Shown here: piece by piece, positions 54,916 through 64,000 of the stretch | Layout of the letters: each line of letters begins with the position of its first letter | How positions within the stretch are numbered: the stretch's first letter is position 1 | Source of the DNA: Neorickettsia findlayensis | Lineage (GTDB): Bacteria; Pseudomonadota; Alphaproteobacteria; Rickettsiales; Anaplasmataceae | DNA length: 64,000 bases | Assembly (NCBI RefSeq): GCF_009856525.1 | Contig: NZ_CP047224.1 | Span: 62,001 to 126,000, forward strand | Direction of reading: 5' to 3' | The notes under the pieces: model-generated | Seen by the model: only the letters and a program-made list of their open reading frames with translations | Databases searched by the model: none | What the model was told of the DNA's origin: nothing | Program-made: the position numbers and the translations under genes

Positions 54916-55809
54916 ATGAGTCTCGATAAGATACTGTCAGCATATTCTCATAACTCTCCTGGTTCTAGAACAAACCTTGCACGGATATTGGAGTACGGTC
55001 GTCTTGGTGGTACAGGAAAGCTATTGATTTTACCTGTGGATCAAGGATTTGAACACGGTCCAGACGAGAGTTTTTACAATAATCCCTTGGCTTATGATCC
55101 TGAATATCATATTAAATTAGCAGTCGATGCTGGCTTGAGCGCGTATGCTGCTCCATTCTCGATGCTGCAGGATGTGGCACATAAGTATCCCAACCATGTG
55201 CCGTTAATTTTGAAGCTCAATACTGCTAGTAAGCTCTTTCCAAAGAGTTGTTCGCCTAACCAGGCTTTCATCAGTACGCCGGAAGACGCTATCAGGTTAG
55301 GTTGTGTTGGCGTGGGGTTGACTATTTATCCTGGCTCTGAGAGTTATTGTTCAATGCTTACTGAGGCTGCAAAAGTTGTAGCACAGGCTAAGGCGTTTGG
55401 TCTTGTTGTTGTAGTATGGTCCTATCCACGTGGTGGTGAGCTTTCTGCTAAGGACGAAACCGCATTGGATGTTGTTTCGTATGCAGCGCACATGGCATGC
55501 CTTCTTGGTGCTGACATTGTTAAGGTGAAATTACCTACTTCTAATCTTGCCAATAAGAAGAGTCATCTTTCCTCAGTGGAGGAGCTTTCGGAAAGAGTGA
55601 AGGTAATAGTGAGGTCCTGCTTTACCGGTAAGAGGTTAGTGCTTTTTTCTGGTGGGCAAAGTAAGGAGTTGCCTGCGCTTTATGAAGAGGTTAGAGCAAT
55701 CAAGAAGGGTGGTGGCAACGGGTCCATAATAGGTAGGAATGCATTTCAGAGATCTTATAGAGAATCTCTTGCAATGCTTTCAGAAATTATCTCGTTGTAT
55801 AAGCAGTGA
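54916..55809 (+). CDS. fbaB: Class I fructose-bisphosphate aldolase, bacterial/archaeal (DhnA/FbaB) type
   Basis: Cleaves or forms fructose-1,6-bisphosphate by a Schiff-base mechanism. 297 residues. ILPVDQGFEHGP is the family opening. The IVKVKLPTSN strand near residue 205 carries the Schiff-base lysine. The phosphate-binding FSGGQSKELP and GNGSIIGRNAFQR complete the barrel. In Rickettsiales, which lack full glycolysis, it is thought to serve gluconeogenic supply of sugar phosphates; that is inference for this organism. Confidence 0.95.
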   Translation: MSLDKILSAYSHNSPGSRTNLARILEYGRLGGTGKLLILPVDQGFEHGPDESFYNNPLAYDPEYHIKLAVDAGLSAYAAPFSMLQDVAHKYPNHVPLILKLNTASKLFPKSCSPNQAFISTPEDAIRLGCVGVGLTIYPGSESYCSMLTEAAKVVAQAKAFGLVVVVWSYPRGGELSAKDETALDVVSYAAHMACLLGADIVKVKLPTSNLANKKSHLSSVEELSERVKVIVRSCFTGKRLVLFSGGQSKELPALYEEVRAIKKGGGNGSIIGRNAFQRSYRESLAMLSEIISLYKQ

Positions 55810-56159
55810 AACTTGTGGCGTGCTTATAGTTGGTTCATTATGGCCTTTTTCCATGTTGGTTCCCTTAGAGTTCGTGCCAATGATCTGTTTGTATTGCGCG
55901 TTTTAAATTTTGAAAAGTGTGTTGCGTTGCCTTTTAATATGATTAGGTGGGTTAGCACGAGTGTTCTCGCCGATGGCTTTTTGTACAGTGTCGCTATATT
56001 TTTCCATTTAGAGGCCAGAGCAGAGACATAACCATATATGCTAGCTGTATAATGTGCTTGATCAGTTTCTGGGGGAGGAAGGAAATGATATGCCAGAAAG
56101 GTGTGCGGATCTAATGATGTTTTTGAGTTGCGTAATCCAGCTTATCCCGCTTATTGTAC
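55810..56159. other. 350-bp gap between convergent genes
   Basis: A 72-codon frame at 55813-56031 starts at TTG without a ribosome-binding site and resembles nothing. I regard the stretch as non-coding. Confidence 0.4.
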
Positions 56160-56846
56160 CTATTGTGTACTCTGCGTAGTACCAAAATCAATGACCGCGT
56201 GTACTATTTGATAGTCAGTAAGCTCTGCCGCTGGTCCTCTGCCCGGAGGTCTCTGTGATGCCAACTGTATCACAGGGTTTTCAGGAACAGTGGGAAATGG
56301 TGTGCCAGGTTGTGCATGGTCAGGAGGGGTTTTTTCTTGTGTTTGTCTATCTTTAACTGCCTGTAGTCCACTTGTAATTGCATCATCAACAATCTGATCC
56401 ACGAGTCCTAGCAGTTTTACTGATCCGCATAGAGAAAGATTGTGTATTTCTGTGTTTTCCGGTACATAAACAGGCTGGTCGGAAACAATACCTGTAAGGT
56501 CTAGACTTTTCGGTGTTTCTCTTCCTCCTTGCAATCCGGCGCACCTAGCAATTTCACTTGCGGTACAGCACAGGAAAAAAAGAAATGTGAACAATACAGC
56601 TAAGATGTTCAATACCAACAGTATCTTTCCGTTAGGAAAAGTTTTCGTGCTGCACAGCAACGTCAGGTTCACTATTAAGGCAGCAAAGACCAACAGTAAT
56701 ACAGAAAGCGCAAAAATGCATAAGATTCTTCGCTTGGAAAATGTGCAAGCTATAGGCATAGCACCACTAGACTGCTGTTTAGAAATGCTACTTTCCTGGA
56801 TTAATGTGCGCGCGTCTCCATTATAAATTTCAGACCAAGAGTGCAT
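56160..56846 (-). CDS. Two-TM membrane protein (228 aa)
   Basis: Two hydrophobic segments (about residues 41-65 and 76-97) separate a polar N-terminus from a ~130-residue soluble tail rich in Pro, Gln and Thr (TQEKTPPDHAQPGTPFP), with no recognisable motif. The layout is like the proteins at 11770 and 52796. A lone gene with wide non-coding flanks. Function unknown. Confidence 0.6.
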   Translation of the reverse strand: MHSWSEIYNGDARTLIQESSISKQQSSGAMPIACTFSKRRILCIFALSVLLLVFAALIVNLTLLCSTKTFPNGKILLVLNILAVLFTFLFFLCCTASEIARCAGLQGGRETPKSLDLTGIVSDQPVYVPENTEIHNLSLCGSVKLLGLVDQIVDDAITSGLQAVKDRQTQEKTPPDHAQPGTPFPTVPENPVIQLASQRPPGRGPAAELTDYQIVHAVIDFGTTQSTQ

Positions 56847-57523
56847 TGTTTTTTATTACAAGTTTTAAATTTTGCAGAGAAGCACAACCCAAACACTGCA
56901 ACACAGGACATGGGCCAAGTGCTTAAGTTTATTGATTCTACTATCGAGAAAGCAGTGCCAAGTCTTTTTCAATCAATATAAGTAGGTGTTACCAATACTA
57001 CTATCATATTACAAAATATCAGCGGTACTCCTTAAACTTGCTATGAACCATCACTAGTATCTGGGTAATTTCTACAAAGTGTAAATCTATTTACTATATT
57101 TATTAACTTTATTTACCATATATACCGATGCTGTTCAACCTTCCTGTAAAAGTTATTCGTTGTGTTGCACTCTTTTATTCTCAGAAGAGTAAATATTTGC
57201 TGAGTTTTTTATCGATCAGGGTTGGTGTGATTAATTAAGAATATAACCTCAGTGGAATTGAAGCGAAGCAGTAATTAAATTCCTGTGATGGCGGGTTTAT
57301 TTGCTGGATGCTTTTCCTGTTTTGTTTGTTACAAGCCTTTTGGCTCACACGTGTTATGCATCGTGCTTTGTCCTATAAAAATCTGAATATCGGAGTCATT
57401 CGAAAAGCAATATAAACCAAACTATATGCAGGCCGCATCCGTGCAGTTTTTCTTTTGTGTTATTGCAAGTAAGTGGGATTCATCGGTGATTTTTTACCGT
57501 TGGCATTTTATTTTAGGTGAGGT
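56847..57523. other. 677-bp gap, AT-rich
   Basis: No supported gene or RNA. Several TATA-rich patches near 57085-57125 are seen, but no definable promoter. Confidence 0.4.
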
Positions 57524-57676
57524 ATGTCTGATGCTCTCAGGCAGGATCCTCTCAAGGTAAAAGCATTTTCTACTCACGATATTGTCGAAATCGATGGATT
57601 AGCGCTGACTAACTCTGTAGAAATACAGCACTTTGAAGCATCAAAGACCGAGTTTTCGTTCTGTTTTTATCAATAA
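57524..57676 (+). CDS. Candidate 50-aa protein
   Basis: An ATG closely preceded by AGGTGAGG opens a 50-codon frame encoding a soluble, mildly acidic peptide (MSDALRQDPLKVKAFSTHD at its start). It lies 124 bases upstream of tRNA-Cys. No family recognised; the good ribosome-binding site is the main support. Confidence 0.35.
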   Translation: MSDALRQDPLKVKAFSTHDIVEIDGLALTNSVEIQHFEASKTEFSFCFYQ

Positions 57677-57800
57677 AAGGATAGATGTAGGTGTTTCTTG
57701 AGTTCCCATTTTTCCCGTATAGGAAGAGTTGTTGGAAAATGCGTGAATCTATTCGAGGTGGATAGTCTTATCGTATTGTTGTAAAATGAGTGGGTATTGA

Positions 57801-57871
57801 GGCTGGATGGCAGATTGGTTATGCGGAGGACTGCAAATCCTTTTAGGTCGGTTCGATTCCGGCTCCGGCCT
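57801..57871 (+). tRNA. tRNA-Cys with GCA anticodon
   Basis: 71-base cloverleaf: acceptor GGCTGGA/TCCGGCC (one G-T pair), D arm GCAG with ATGC (13-22 mismatch, typical of tRNA-Cys), anticodon stem GAGGA/TCCTT, loop CTGCAAA (anticodon GCA), T arm GTCGG/CCGGC, and the discriminator U73 that marks tRNA-Cys. No CCA encoded. Confidence 0.95.
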
Positions 57872-57947
57872 TTCTTGTTGTGTTTACTACTTCCATAGTT
57901 GTTCTTTGGTGGGCATGTTTGTTTGTAGCTTCTTTTGAGTTTTTGGT

Positions 57948-58994
57948 ATGAAGTTCGTTTTCCCGACGGTCTTGCTCGGACTGCTACTTCTGGTGCTGAC
58001 GTTCAAGTTCATAGGGAGCAATGTTCATTCTGAAGATGAAAAAGTGGGTGCAGAGGTGCGTTCATTGCGCACTATAGTTGTCGAACCGGTATTGCGTGCG
58101 ATTGTTGTAAGTGGTTATGGAAGTGTTGATGCCGCACAGCGTCACTTTTTGTATTCGCAGGTGCCCGGGGAGGTCATAGAAAAGCTCGCCAGGGACGGGC
58201 AGATCTTGGAAGAGGGTGATACGTTGCTCCGCCTTAATAGTGATGTATGTGAAGCTCAGTTGCAAAGTTTGAAAGCTCTGCTAGAAGAAAGAAAAATGGA
58301 GTACCAAGCTGCTAAAGAGCTTAATGAGAATGGGTACTTATCCCAAGTAAAACTTTCAGCTGCGCTGGTTGGTCTTAAAAAGGCTGAAGCAGATTTGAAA
58401 GCCTTAGAAAGGCAAATGAAAAAACATACAATTAAGGCCCCAGTTTCAGGCATAATTGGGAAGATAAATGTTACCGTTGGGGATGTTGTATCACCAGGAG
58501 TAACACTCATAGCGGAATTGATCCCGTTCGGGGACTACATTGTGCGAATGAACGTCTCAGAGGTAGATATTTTGAATTTGAAAGAAGGTCTGGAAGCTGA
58601 AGTTATTCTTCCCGAAGTTGGTACTATAAAGGGAAGAACAAGGTTTGTTTCACTTGTTCCAAATGATCCTACAGGGACGTTTCTTGTTGAAGTTGGGGTT
58701 GAACGGAAAGAATTGGGCGAAAACCGTGTACCAGTGGGGATGGTGGTCGATACAAGGATAGTTGTGGACAAAAGATTCCTCTATAAAGTACCTGGTAGTG
58801 CGCTCTTACTAGAGAAAGATGGGAAGATTGCCATAGAGATTCTAAAAGATGGTTTGCTTCAGCCTATCAGGGTAGAGATAGTGGAAGAAGAAGGTGAGAA
58901 TTTTTGGATACAGCAGAACGCAGCTGGGGGACAGATAGAGGTCGTTGTTGCTGGTGGGAGGCTTTCCAGACGCCAGGAACTTAAAGCGAACTAA
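57948..58994 (+). CDS. RND-type efflux periplasmic adaptor (membrane fusion protein)
   Basis: 348 residues. An N-terminal membrane helix (about 1-22, no lipobox) is followed by a beta-barrel/lipoyl half (QVPGEVIEKLARDGQILEEG), an alpha-hairpin coiled coil (about 105-160), the second lipoyl half (HTIKAPVSGIIGKINVTVGD) and a barrel (VSEVDILNLKEGLEAEVILP). This fits the AcrA/MexA group that links inner-membrane pumps to the outer membrane. The pump and channel are not adjacent. The next gene overlaps it by about 50 bases if the upstream start is used. Confidence 0.9.
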   Translation: MKFVFPTVLLGLLLLVLTFKFIGSNVHSEDEKVGAEVRSLRTIVVEPVLRAIVVSGYGSVDAAQRHFLYSQVPGEVIEKLARDGQILEEGDTLLRLNSDVCEAQLQSLKALLEERKMEYQAAKELNENGYLSQVKLSAALVGLKKAEADLKALERQMKKHTIKAPVSGIIGKINVTVGDVVSPGVTLIAELIPFGDYIVRMNVSEVDILNLKEGLEAEVILPEVGTIKGRTRFVSLVPNDPTGTFLVEVGVERKELGENRVPVGMVVDTRIVVDKRFLYKVPGSALLLEKDGKIAIEILKDGLLQPIRVEIVEEEGENFWIQQNAAGGQIEVVVAGGRLSRRQELKAN

Positions 58995-60399
58995 GCTGGG
59001 TTTCTTTTTCTTCATTTTTTGGTTACTAATTTTGCTAGTGGTGGCAGGGCACGGTTTTCTTGTGTTGGATGTTTTTTTTACTTTCCAGGGTTATTTTCTG
59101 CAGTTTTTTGTCATACCGATGCTCATTTGTGTGGGTTTCTGGGTCTCTTGCAAAATGGGGTGGATACATATTCTCAAGCTACCGGTTGCTTTGAAATGTC
59201 TCTTTGTTCCCGCTAAGGGTTGCAGAAAAAACATTTCCTCTTTTTCGGCTTTTTCAGCTATATTGGGTGGAAATCTTGGAGTTGGTAATCTTTCTGGTAC
59301 CGCGATTGCGCTTGCCACTGGGGGTCCCGGCTCGATTGTATGGATGATTCTGATCATTCTTTTCACTGCTTCGATCAAGTATGTCACTTGTTACTTAAGT
59401 CTGGTTTACAGGACAAAGAGGGGTACACGCTTTATTGGTGGTCCTATGTATTTTCTTCGAGATGGGCTTAAATCTAAAGTTTTGCCGCTCTTGTTTTGTA
59501 TAGGATTGATTTGTACAGCGACCATTGGCGGTGGCTTAGTGCAAGTGAACTCTCTTGCTTTGCCGATGGATTATCTCCACATACCGAGGATCTATGGGGG
59601 TTTAATTTTCACAGTCCTAGTTGCGCTTGTGACTTTTGGTAGGCTTCGTGTCTTTACTCAGGTAGTTTCGTTTGTAGTGCCATTTATGGCCATCGGATAT
59701 CTGGCTGTCTCACTTTACATACTTGTTTTGCATGCGGATAGAATCCCAAATGCACTTTCACTTATGTTAACGTCGATGTGGAGCAGAACAGACATACAAG
59801 GTGGGATTGTTGGATTTGCGTGGACGCAGTTTTTGACTACAATGCAGATGGGTATTTCCAGGGGAATATTTGCTTCTGACATCGGGTTTGGGCTAGAGGG
59901 TATACTTCATGCAAACGTGAAACAGGAAGAAGGTCATAAGTTGCCATTGGAGATAGAACAAGGTCTTATAGGTGTGATTTCACCGTTTATTGTGTTGCTG
60001 GTCTGTTTTGTTACAGCCTTGGTGCTTATGGTAACAGGTGTTGCATGGGGTCCTTTTGAAAGTACCAATATGTGCTTTGAGGCCTTCAAGGTTGGTGCTG
60101 AAAGTGATGTTGTGGGATACTCACTTATCGTTGTGTTATTCTGTTTTGCTTTTACAACAGTATTGACATGGTCTTTTTGTGCACAGTGCGCGCTTGAATA
60201 TCTCACGAATTATAGTACCAAAGTACTCAAATTGTGGAAAATTTTTTTCGTTCTCGTATTGCCATTTGGTGCGCTATCGGAGGTGTACTTTCTATGGAGG
60301 GTAGTTGACTTTACTTCTGCGATTATGCTCGTGACGAATTTAATAGGGATGGTGTTTCTCGCAGGAGGTGTCGTGCACGAAACCAATAATAGTGTTTGA
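58945..60399 (+). CDS. Sodium:alanine/glycine symporter family (AGCS) transporter
   Basis: About ten to eleven membrane helices. Family motifs are FSAILGGNLGVGNLSGTAIA (the G-x-G-N substrate loop), ATGGPGSIVWM, GGPMYFLRDGL, and MQMGISRGIFASDIGFGLEG. These proteins import small neutral amino acids with Na+, consistent with a parasite drawing amino acids from its host. The start is uncertain: TTG at 58945 or 58948 inside the adaptor gene follows AGAGG. A later start would remove the first ~15 residues only. Confidence 0.88.
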   Translation: MLLVGGFPDARNLKRTKLGFFFFIFWLLILLVVAGHGFLVLDVFFTFQGYFLQFFVIPMLICVGFWVSCKMGWIHILKLPVALKCLFVPAKGCRKNISSFSAFSAILGGNLGVGNLSGTAIALATGGPGSIVWMILIILFTASIKYVTCYLSLVYRTKRGTRFIGGPMYFLRDGLKSKVLPLLFCIGLICTATIGGGLVQVNSLALPMDYLHIPRIYGGLIFTVLVALVTFGRLRVFTQVVSFVVPFMAIGYLAVSLYILVLHADRIPNALSLMLTSMWSRTDIQGGIVGFAWTQFLTTMQMGISRGIFASDIGFGLEGILHANVKQEEGHKLPLEIEQGLIGVISPFIVLLVCFVTALVLMVTGVAWGPFESTNMCFEAFKVGAESDVVGYSLIVVLFCFAFTTVLTWSFCAQCALEYLTNYSTKVLKLWKIFFVLVLPFGALSEVYFLWRVVDFTSAIMLVTNLIGMVFLAGGVVHETNNSV

Positions 60400-60465
60400 G
60401 AATTGTGAGTTTACTAGATTAGATGTCTTTGCTATTCTGAGAGCGACTTCTCTTCTTGTTTTTGG

Positions 60466-61782
60466 ATGAAAAAATGGAACCTGCCAGCTGGTAGTGACAG
60501 AAAGGTTGCCTTCATTGATGCTAGAATCGTTGATCCAGAAAGCGGATTAGAAATCCTTGGGGATCTCGTTGTTCATGAAGGACGAATCGGTGATTTTGGG
60601 GAATCTCTCCTTAGTGATGTTGAACTTAAGTCCTTCGACGAAGTTATAAATTGCGCTGGGCATCTCCTAATACCAGGTATCATAGATATACACGTTCACT
60701 TGAGGGATCCAGGACAGTTGCAAAATGAGGATATACATTCTGGTACTAAGTCTGCAGCTGCTGGTGGTGTGACTACAGTTGTTTGTCAACCTAACACTGA
60801 TCCTCCGATTGATACAGTTGAAACTCTGGCATACATACAAGATAAGGCAAACAAAGTTGGTTTTGTAAACGTCCTATGTTACGCATCGATTACAAGGGGA
60901 GGAAGGGATCTCACTGACATGTTTGCCTTGCATAAAGCGGGAGCGGTTGGTTTTACAGATGATGGTCTTCCGGTTATGAACTCGCTTTTCATGAGACAGG
61001 CTTTTCTGAATGCTGCTTTTCTGAAGGTACCAGTAGCACAGCATGCAGAGGATCTAAACCTTTCTGATGGTGGCTGCATAAATGAAGGAGTGATGTCTCA
61101 TAAGTTAAATGTCCCTGGAATCACGCATCTTGCTGAGTCTGTCATGGTAGCTAGAGACATATTGCTTTTGGAGCAACTTAACGCACATTACCACGTATTA
61201 CATGTTTCAACGAAGAAGACAGTTGAGATAGTCAGAGCGGCAAAAGATAGAGGAATGAAAGTGACCTGTGAAGTAACACCACACCACTTTCTTTTAACCG
61301 AAGAGGCTGTAGATGGATATAACACCGCTGCCAAAATGAACCCTCCTCTGCGAACAGAAGAGGATCGTCTTTGTATGATCGGGGCGCTTAAAGACGGTAC
61401 CATCGATGTTATTGCTTCAGATCATGCACCTCACAATGAGGTTTATAAAGAGCTCCCACTCAAAGAGGCTGCATTTGGGATCGTTGGATTGGAAACAATA
61501 CTGCCACTATCACTGGAATTATACCACTCTGGAATTTTGGGACTGCATTCCTTGCTTGCAAAACTAACGTGCAATCCTGCAAAGATTATTGGTTCTGAGG
61601 CTGGAAGAATAAAGGTGGGAAGTCCTGCGGACCTTGTTTTACTAGATCTTGATTCAGAGGTAAGGATAAATACAAAACAGTTTGCAAGTAAATCTAAGAA
61701 TTCACCTTTTGGAGGGCGTAAGACCAAGGGTAAAGTTTTACGTACTATTGTTGGTGGGAATACAGTGTATACGGATATATGA
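60466..61782 (+). CDS. pyrC: Dihydroorotase
   Basis: Closes the ring of carbamoyl-aspartate to dihydroorotate in pyrimidine synthesis. 438 residues, class I type. Zinc ligands lie in DIHVHLRDPG (H76, H78), an Asp in GFTDDG, His in QHAEDLNL, His in LHVSTKKTVEI, and the catalytic Asp in ASDHAPH. The C-terminal LTCNPAKI and GSPADLVLLD are typical. The start ATG lies 66 bases after the symporter, same strand. Confidence 0.96.
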   Translation: MKKWNLPAGSDRKVAFIDARIVDPESGLEILGDLVVHEGRIGDFGESLLSDVELKSFDEVINCAGHLLIPGIIDIHVHLRDPGQLQNEDIHSGTKSAAAGGVTTVVCQPNTDPPIDTVETLAYIQDKANKVGFVNVLCYASITRGGRDLTDMFALHKAGAVGFTDDGLPVMNSLFMRQAFLNAAFLKVPVAQHAEDLNLSDGGCINEGVMSHKLNVPGITHLAESVMVARDILLLEQLNAHYHVLHVSTKKTVEIVRAAKDRGMKVTCEVTPHHFLLTEEAVDGYNTAAKMNPPLRTEEDRLCMIGALKDGTIDVIASDHAPHNEVYKELPLKEAAFGIVGLETILPLSLELYHSGILGLHSLLAKLTCNPAKIIGSEAGRIKVGSPADLVLLDLDSEVRINTKQFASKSKNSPFGGRKTKGKVLRTIVGGNTVYTDI

Positions 61783-61997
61783 GAAAATTCCTATCGATAT
61801 TGTTTTCTTATGAGGTCTCGATGCTGAGTTGGTTGTTCACGGACTTTTTTAATATTATCTTGCATGGATGCAGTATGAGTGAATGTACAGGAGGAGCTTT
61901 TACTGGCATCGCTGTCTAGTAGGTTCTTATTACGAGGGCAGTTTTACGCAAATCTTTTTGGAAATCCTGTGCAGAAAATGGTAGAATTTGCGTGATT

Positions 61998-64000
61998 TTA
62001 AAAAGTAGAAGCTACCAATTTAGATAAACTTTTTAGACAGAGATCTAGGGCCTCTTTTTCACGAAGTGTGGCCTGAATGACATATGGTACAGAAGGGGTG
62101 ACTTTTCCGTGTGATTTAGAAATCATCTCTTTCGTAGAGTCTATGAAACTTATGTTTTTGCAAATCTCCTTATCGAGTATGATGAGCAAATAGGGGACTT
62201 TATCTAGTTCTGTGCAGATAATTAGTATTCCTGTTTTGGGTCTTATTCCTGAGACAGAATTTAACAGTGTTTCTCTTGCTATACCCTGAACCTTCTTAAT
62301 TACTATTTCTACTGATCCGTGTCTTTCTGTTTGGGCTTCTGCATTTGTGATCAGTGAATAGTACGCGCTAGTGATCTCTTTCTGATGACTCTTTTGCATC
62401 GCTCTGAATTTTAATTGATTTTCATTAAGCTGCTGCAGTTGTGCTTGTTTTTCTTCTCGCATGTATTGTAAAGCGGTAATGTGTGTTACTGCTTCTATCC
62501 TGCGTACACAGTGAGCTACAGATGATGCTGATAAAATTTTTATTAATCCAATGCTTGAGCTTTTTTTGACATGTGTACCTCCGCACAGCTCCACCGCTTC
62601 CCCTATTGAGACAACACGAACCGTATCGTCGTACTTTTCTCCGAACAATCCAATGGCGCCATCTCTTATCGCGTCATCAGTTTTTTTGATTTCCGTTTTT
62701 ACAGAATGATCATCCCAGATCATAAGATTCACACAGTCTTCTACTTTAGAAAGCTCTTCCTCCGTAATAGATTGGCTGTGACTGAAATCGAAACGTAACC
62801 TATTTGGTGCCACAAGCGAGCCACGTTGTGAAACATGCACACCGAGTATTTTTCTCAAAACATGGTGTAATATATGTGTTGCCGAGTGATTTCTGGCTAG
62901 GCCGTTTCTGCGATCTATGTCGATCTTGAGGTTTACTTTTTCGCCTTTACTCACCGCTTGACCCCCAATGATTTTGCATTCATGGAGGATAACTCCTTCA
63001 GTAGATTTGTAGACTTTTTCTACTTTCAGCGTAGCATTTTCCCCTTCTATTACGCCTTGATCGCTCTCTTGTCCACCTGATTCTGGGTAGAAAATCGTTT
63101 GGTTCAGTATAATTGTCAGTTCATTAGACGCATCTTTTTCTGTTACCGCTAAGACGATAGCCGATCCTGCGAATCTTTCATAACCAGTAAATGGTGTCTT
63201 TCCATGTTCCAGGAACACTTCTTCGACTTCATTACTTGAAATTCGAGCTGTATCCTGCGTACGGGAAGCCTGAGCAAGGAGTCTTTGCATTTTCATTCTT
63301 TCAGTGAAACGTGCTTCGTCGACTGAAATTTTTTTCTCTTTTAAGATATCTATGGTTATGTCCAATGGGAATCCGTGAGTGTCATATAATGTGAACGCTA
63401 CGTCTCCAGATAAGGTATCGCCCTCCCTCATAGAACTTGAAACCTCCTCGAGTAATTTCATTCCTGACTTCAGTGTATTTCGAAACGATTCCTCTTCTAG
63501 TGTTAATGTATTCAAAATGAGATTCTTAGCTCTTGTGAGTTCCTGGTAATAAGCTCCCATGTGTTTCTCGAGTACCCAGAAAAGCTTTGGTAACAACACT
63601 GCATCGAAACCGAGTGCATGCGAGTACCGCACTGCTCTGCGTATTATCCTCCTCAGGACATATTCGCGTCCGGTGTTACCGGGTAAAACACCATCTGCTA
63701 TAAGAAAACTAGCAGAACGCAAATGGTCGGCAATTACTTTATGCGCAGCCTGATTGTCTTTGTTGCCAGTAATCTTTTGTGATTCTTTTACAATGGCTTG
63801 GAACAATTTTGTTTGGTAGTTATCATCCGTACCCTCTAAGATTGCTGTCACTCTCTCCAGTCCCATTCCTGTATCTATACACGGACACTCCATGTGCCTC
63901 AGTTTCCCGCTTCGTTCTCTTATGTACTGCATGAAAACGAGGTTCCATATCTCGACGTATCTTTCGCCGGGATCCTTGTTATCTTCAGGTATGTCTCCGG
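61998..64000 (-). CDS. alaS: Alanyl-tRNA synthetase, N-terminus beyond the window
   Basis: The frame stays open to the window edge, with IWNLVF upstream of the first in-window ATG, so the start is outside. Seen: the end of the aminoacylation domain (CIDTGMGLERVTAILEG, then LRSASFLIADGVLPGNTG and YVLRRIIRRAVR), the editing domain with HSATHILHHVL and CGGTH zinc residues (ELCGGTHVKKSSS), and a C-terminal coiled coil (about 510-540 of the visible part) plus the C-Ala domain. It charges tRNA-Ala and clears Ser-tRNA-Ala. Confidence 0.97.
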   Translation of the reverse strand, partial: GDIPEDNKDPGERYVEIWNLVFMQYIRERSGKLRHMECPCIDTGMGLERVTAILEGTDDNYQTKLFQAIVKESQKITGNKDNQAAHKVIADHLRSASFLIADGVLPGNTGREYVLRRIIRRAVRYSHALGFDAVLLPKLFWVLEKHMGAYYQELTRAKNLILNTLTLEEESFRNTLKSGMKLLEEVSSSMREGDTLSGDVAFTLYDTHGFPLDITIDILKEKKISVDEARFTERMKMQRLLAQASRTQDTARISSNEVEEVFLEHGKTPFTGYERFAGSAIVLAVTEKDASNELTIILNQTIFYPESGGQESDQGVIEGENATLKVEKVYKSTEGVILHECKIIGGQAVSKGEKVNLKIDIDRRNGLARNHSATHILHHVLRKILGVHVSQRGSLVAPNRLRFDFSHSQSITEEELSKVEDCVNLMIWDDHSVKTEIKKTDDAIRDGAIGLFGEKYDDTVRVVSIGEAVELCGGTHVKKSSSIGLIKILSASSVAHCVRRIEAVTHITALQYMREEKQAQLQQLNENQLKFRAMQKSHQKEITSAYYSLITNAEAQTERHGSVEIVIKKVQGIARETLLNSVSGIRPKTGILIICTELDKVPYLLIILDKEICKNISFIDSTKEMISKSHGKVTPSVPYVIQATLREKEALDLCLKSLSKLVASTF

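Noticed and set aside
55813-56031. 72-codon frame after the aldolase gene
   Set aside because: TTG start, no ribosome-binding site, no resemblance to known small proteins.

Overview
The window looks like a chromosomal segment of an obligately intracellular alphaproteobacterium of the Rickettsiales, most likely Neorickettsia (Anaplasmataceae). This is an inference from three things: compact, moderately AT-rich housekeeping genes scattered singly rather than in classical operons; long non-coding gaps; and large arrays of lineage-specific membrane-protein paralogues with tandem repeats. I cannot name the species from sequence alone.

Layout. (1) 1-12.6 kb: the 3' part of yifB, then a tandem array of four-transmembrane paralogues. 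Four genes and one deletion remnant on the + strand share a core with an IPW motif, a TKSWW/F motif and LDH/VDR-like signature blocks. More diverged four-helix or two-helix proteins follow on both strands. The spacer between array units carries a copy of the yifB 3' end. (2) 13.5-21.2 kb: housekeeping genes gatB-tadA, fmt, a tRNA-Ile with a UAU anticodon, an unusually short nadE, lipB-truB and small membrane proteins. (3) 21.6-32.9 kb: a coiled-coil/repeat protein, then an array of seven genes and two pseudogenes encoding membrane-anchored proteins. Their soluble part has the motif order of a macro (ADP-ribose-binding) domain. This is the most interesting system here and I did not recognise it as a described family. 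(4) 33.4-64 kb: mainly core genes: clpB, an RNase G/E, an orphan heme-copper-oxidase-like protein, nadC, rpsP-rimM, rmuC, a PAS protein, tatC, prmC, atpA-atpH, a 5-formyl-THF cyclo-ligase, ispF, tRNA-Thr, a LolC/E permease, an RluD-type synthase, a Xer recombinase, class I aldolase, tRNA-Cys, an efflux adaptor, an AGCS symporter, pyrC and partial alaS. Three further lineage-specific membrane proteins lie among them.

How the parts work together. The core genes cover translation and its quality control (gatB, tadA, fmt, alaS, prmC, rimM, rpsP, truB, rluD, tRNAs), cofactor synthesis (nadC and nadE for NAD, lipB for lipoate, ispF for isoprenoids, folate recycling), ATP synthase F1, protein export and envelope traffic (TatC, LolC/E, adaptor), and stress response (ClpB). 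The two arrays look like products of repeated tandem duplication, gene conversion and decay. That is the usual pattern for surface or host-interaction proteins in this family, but their function is not shown by the sequence.
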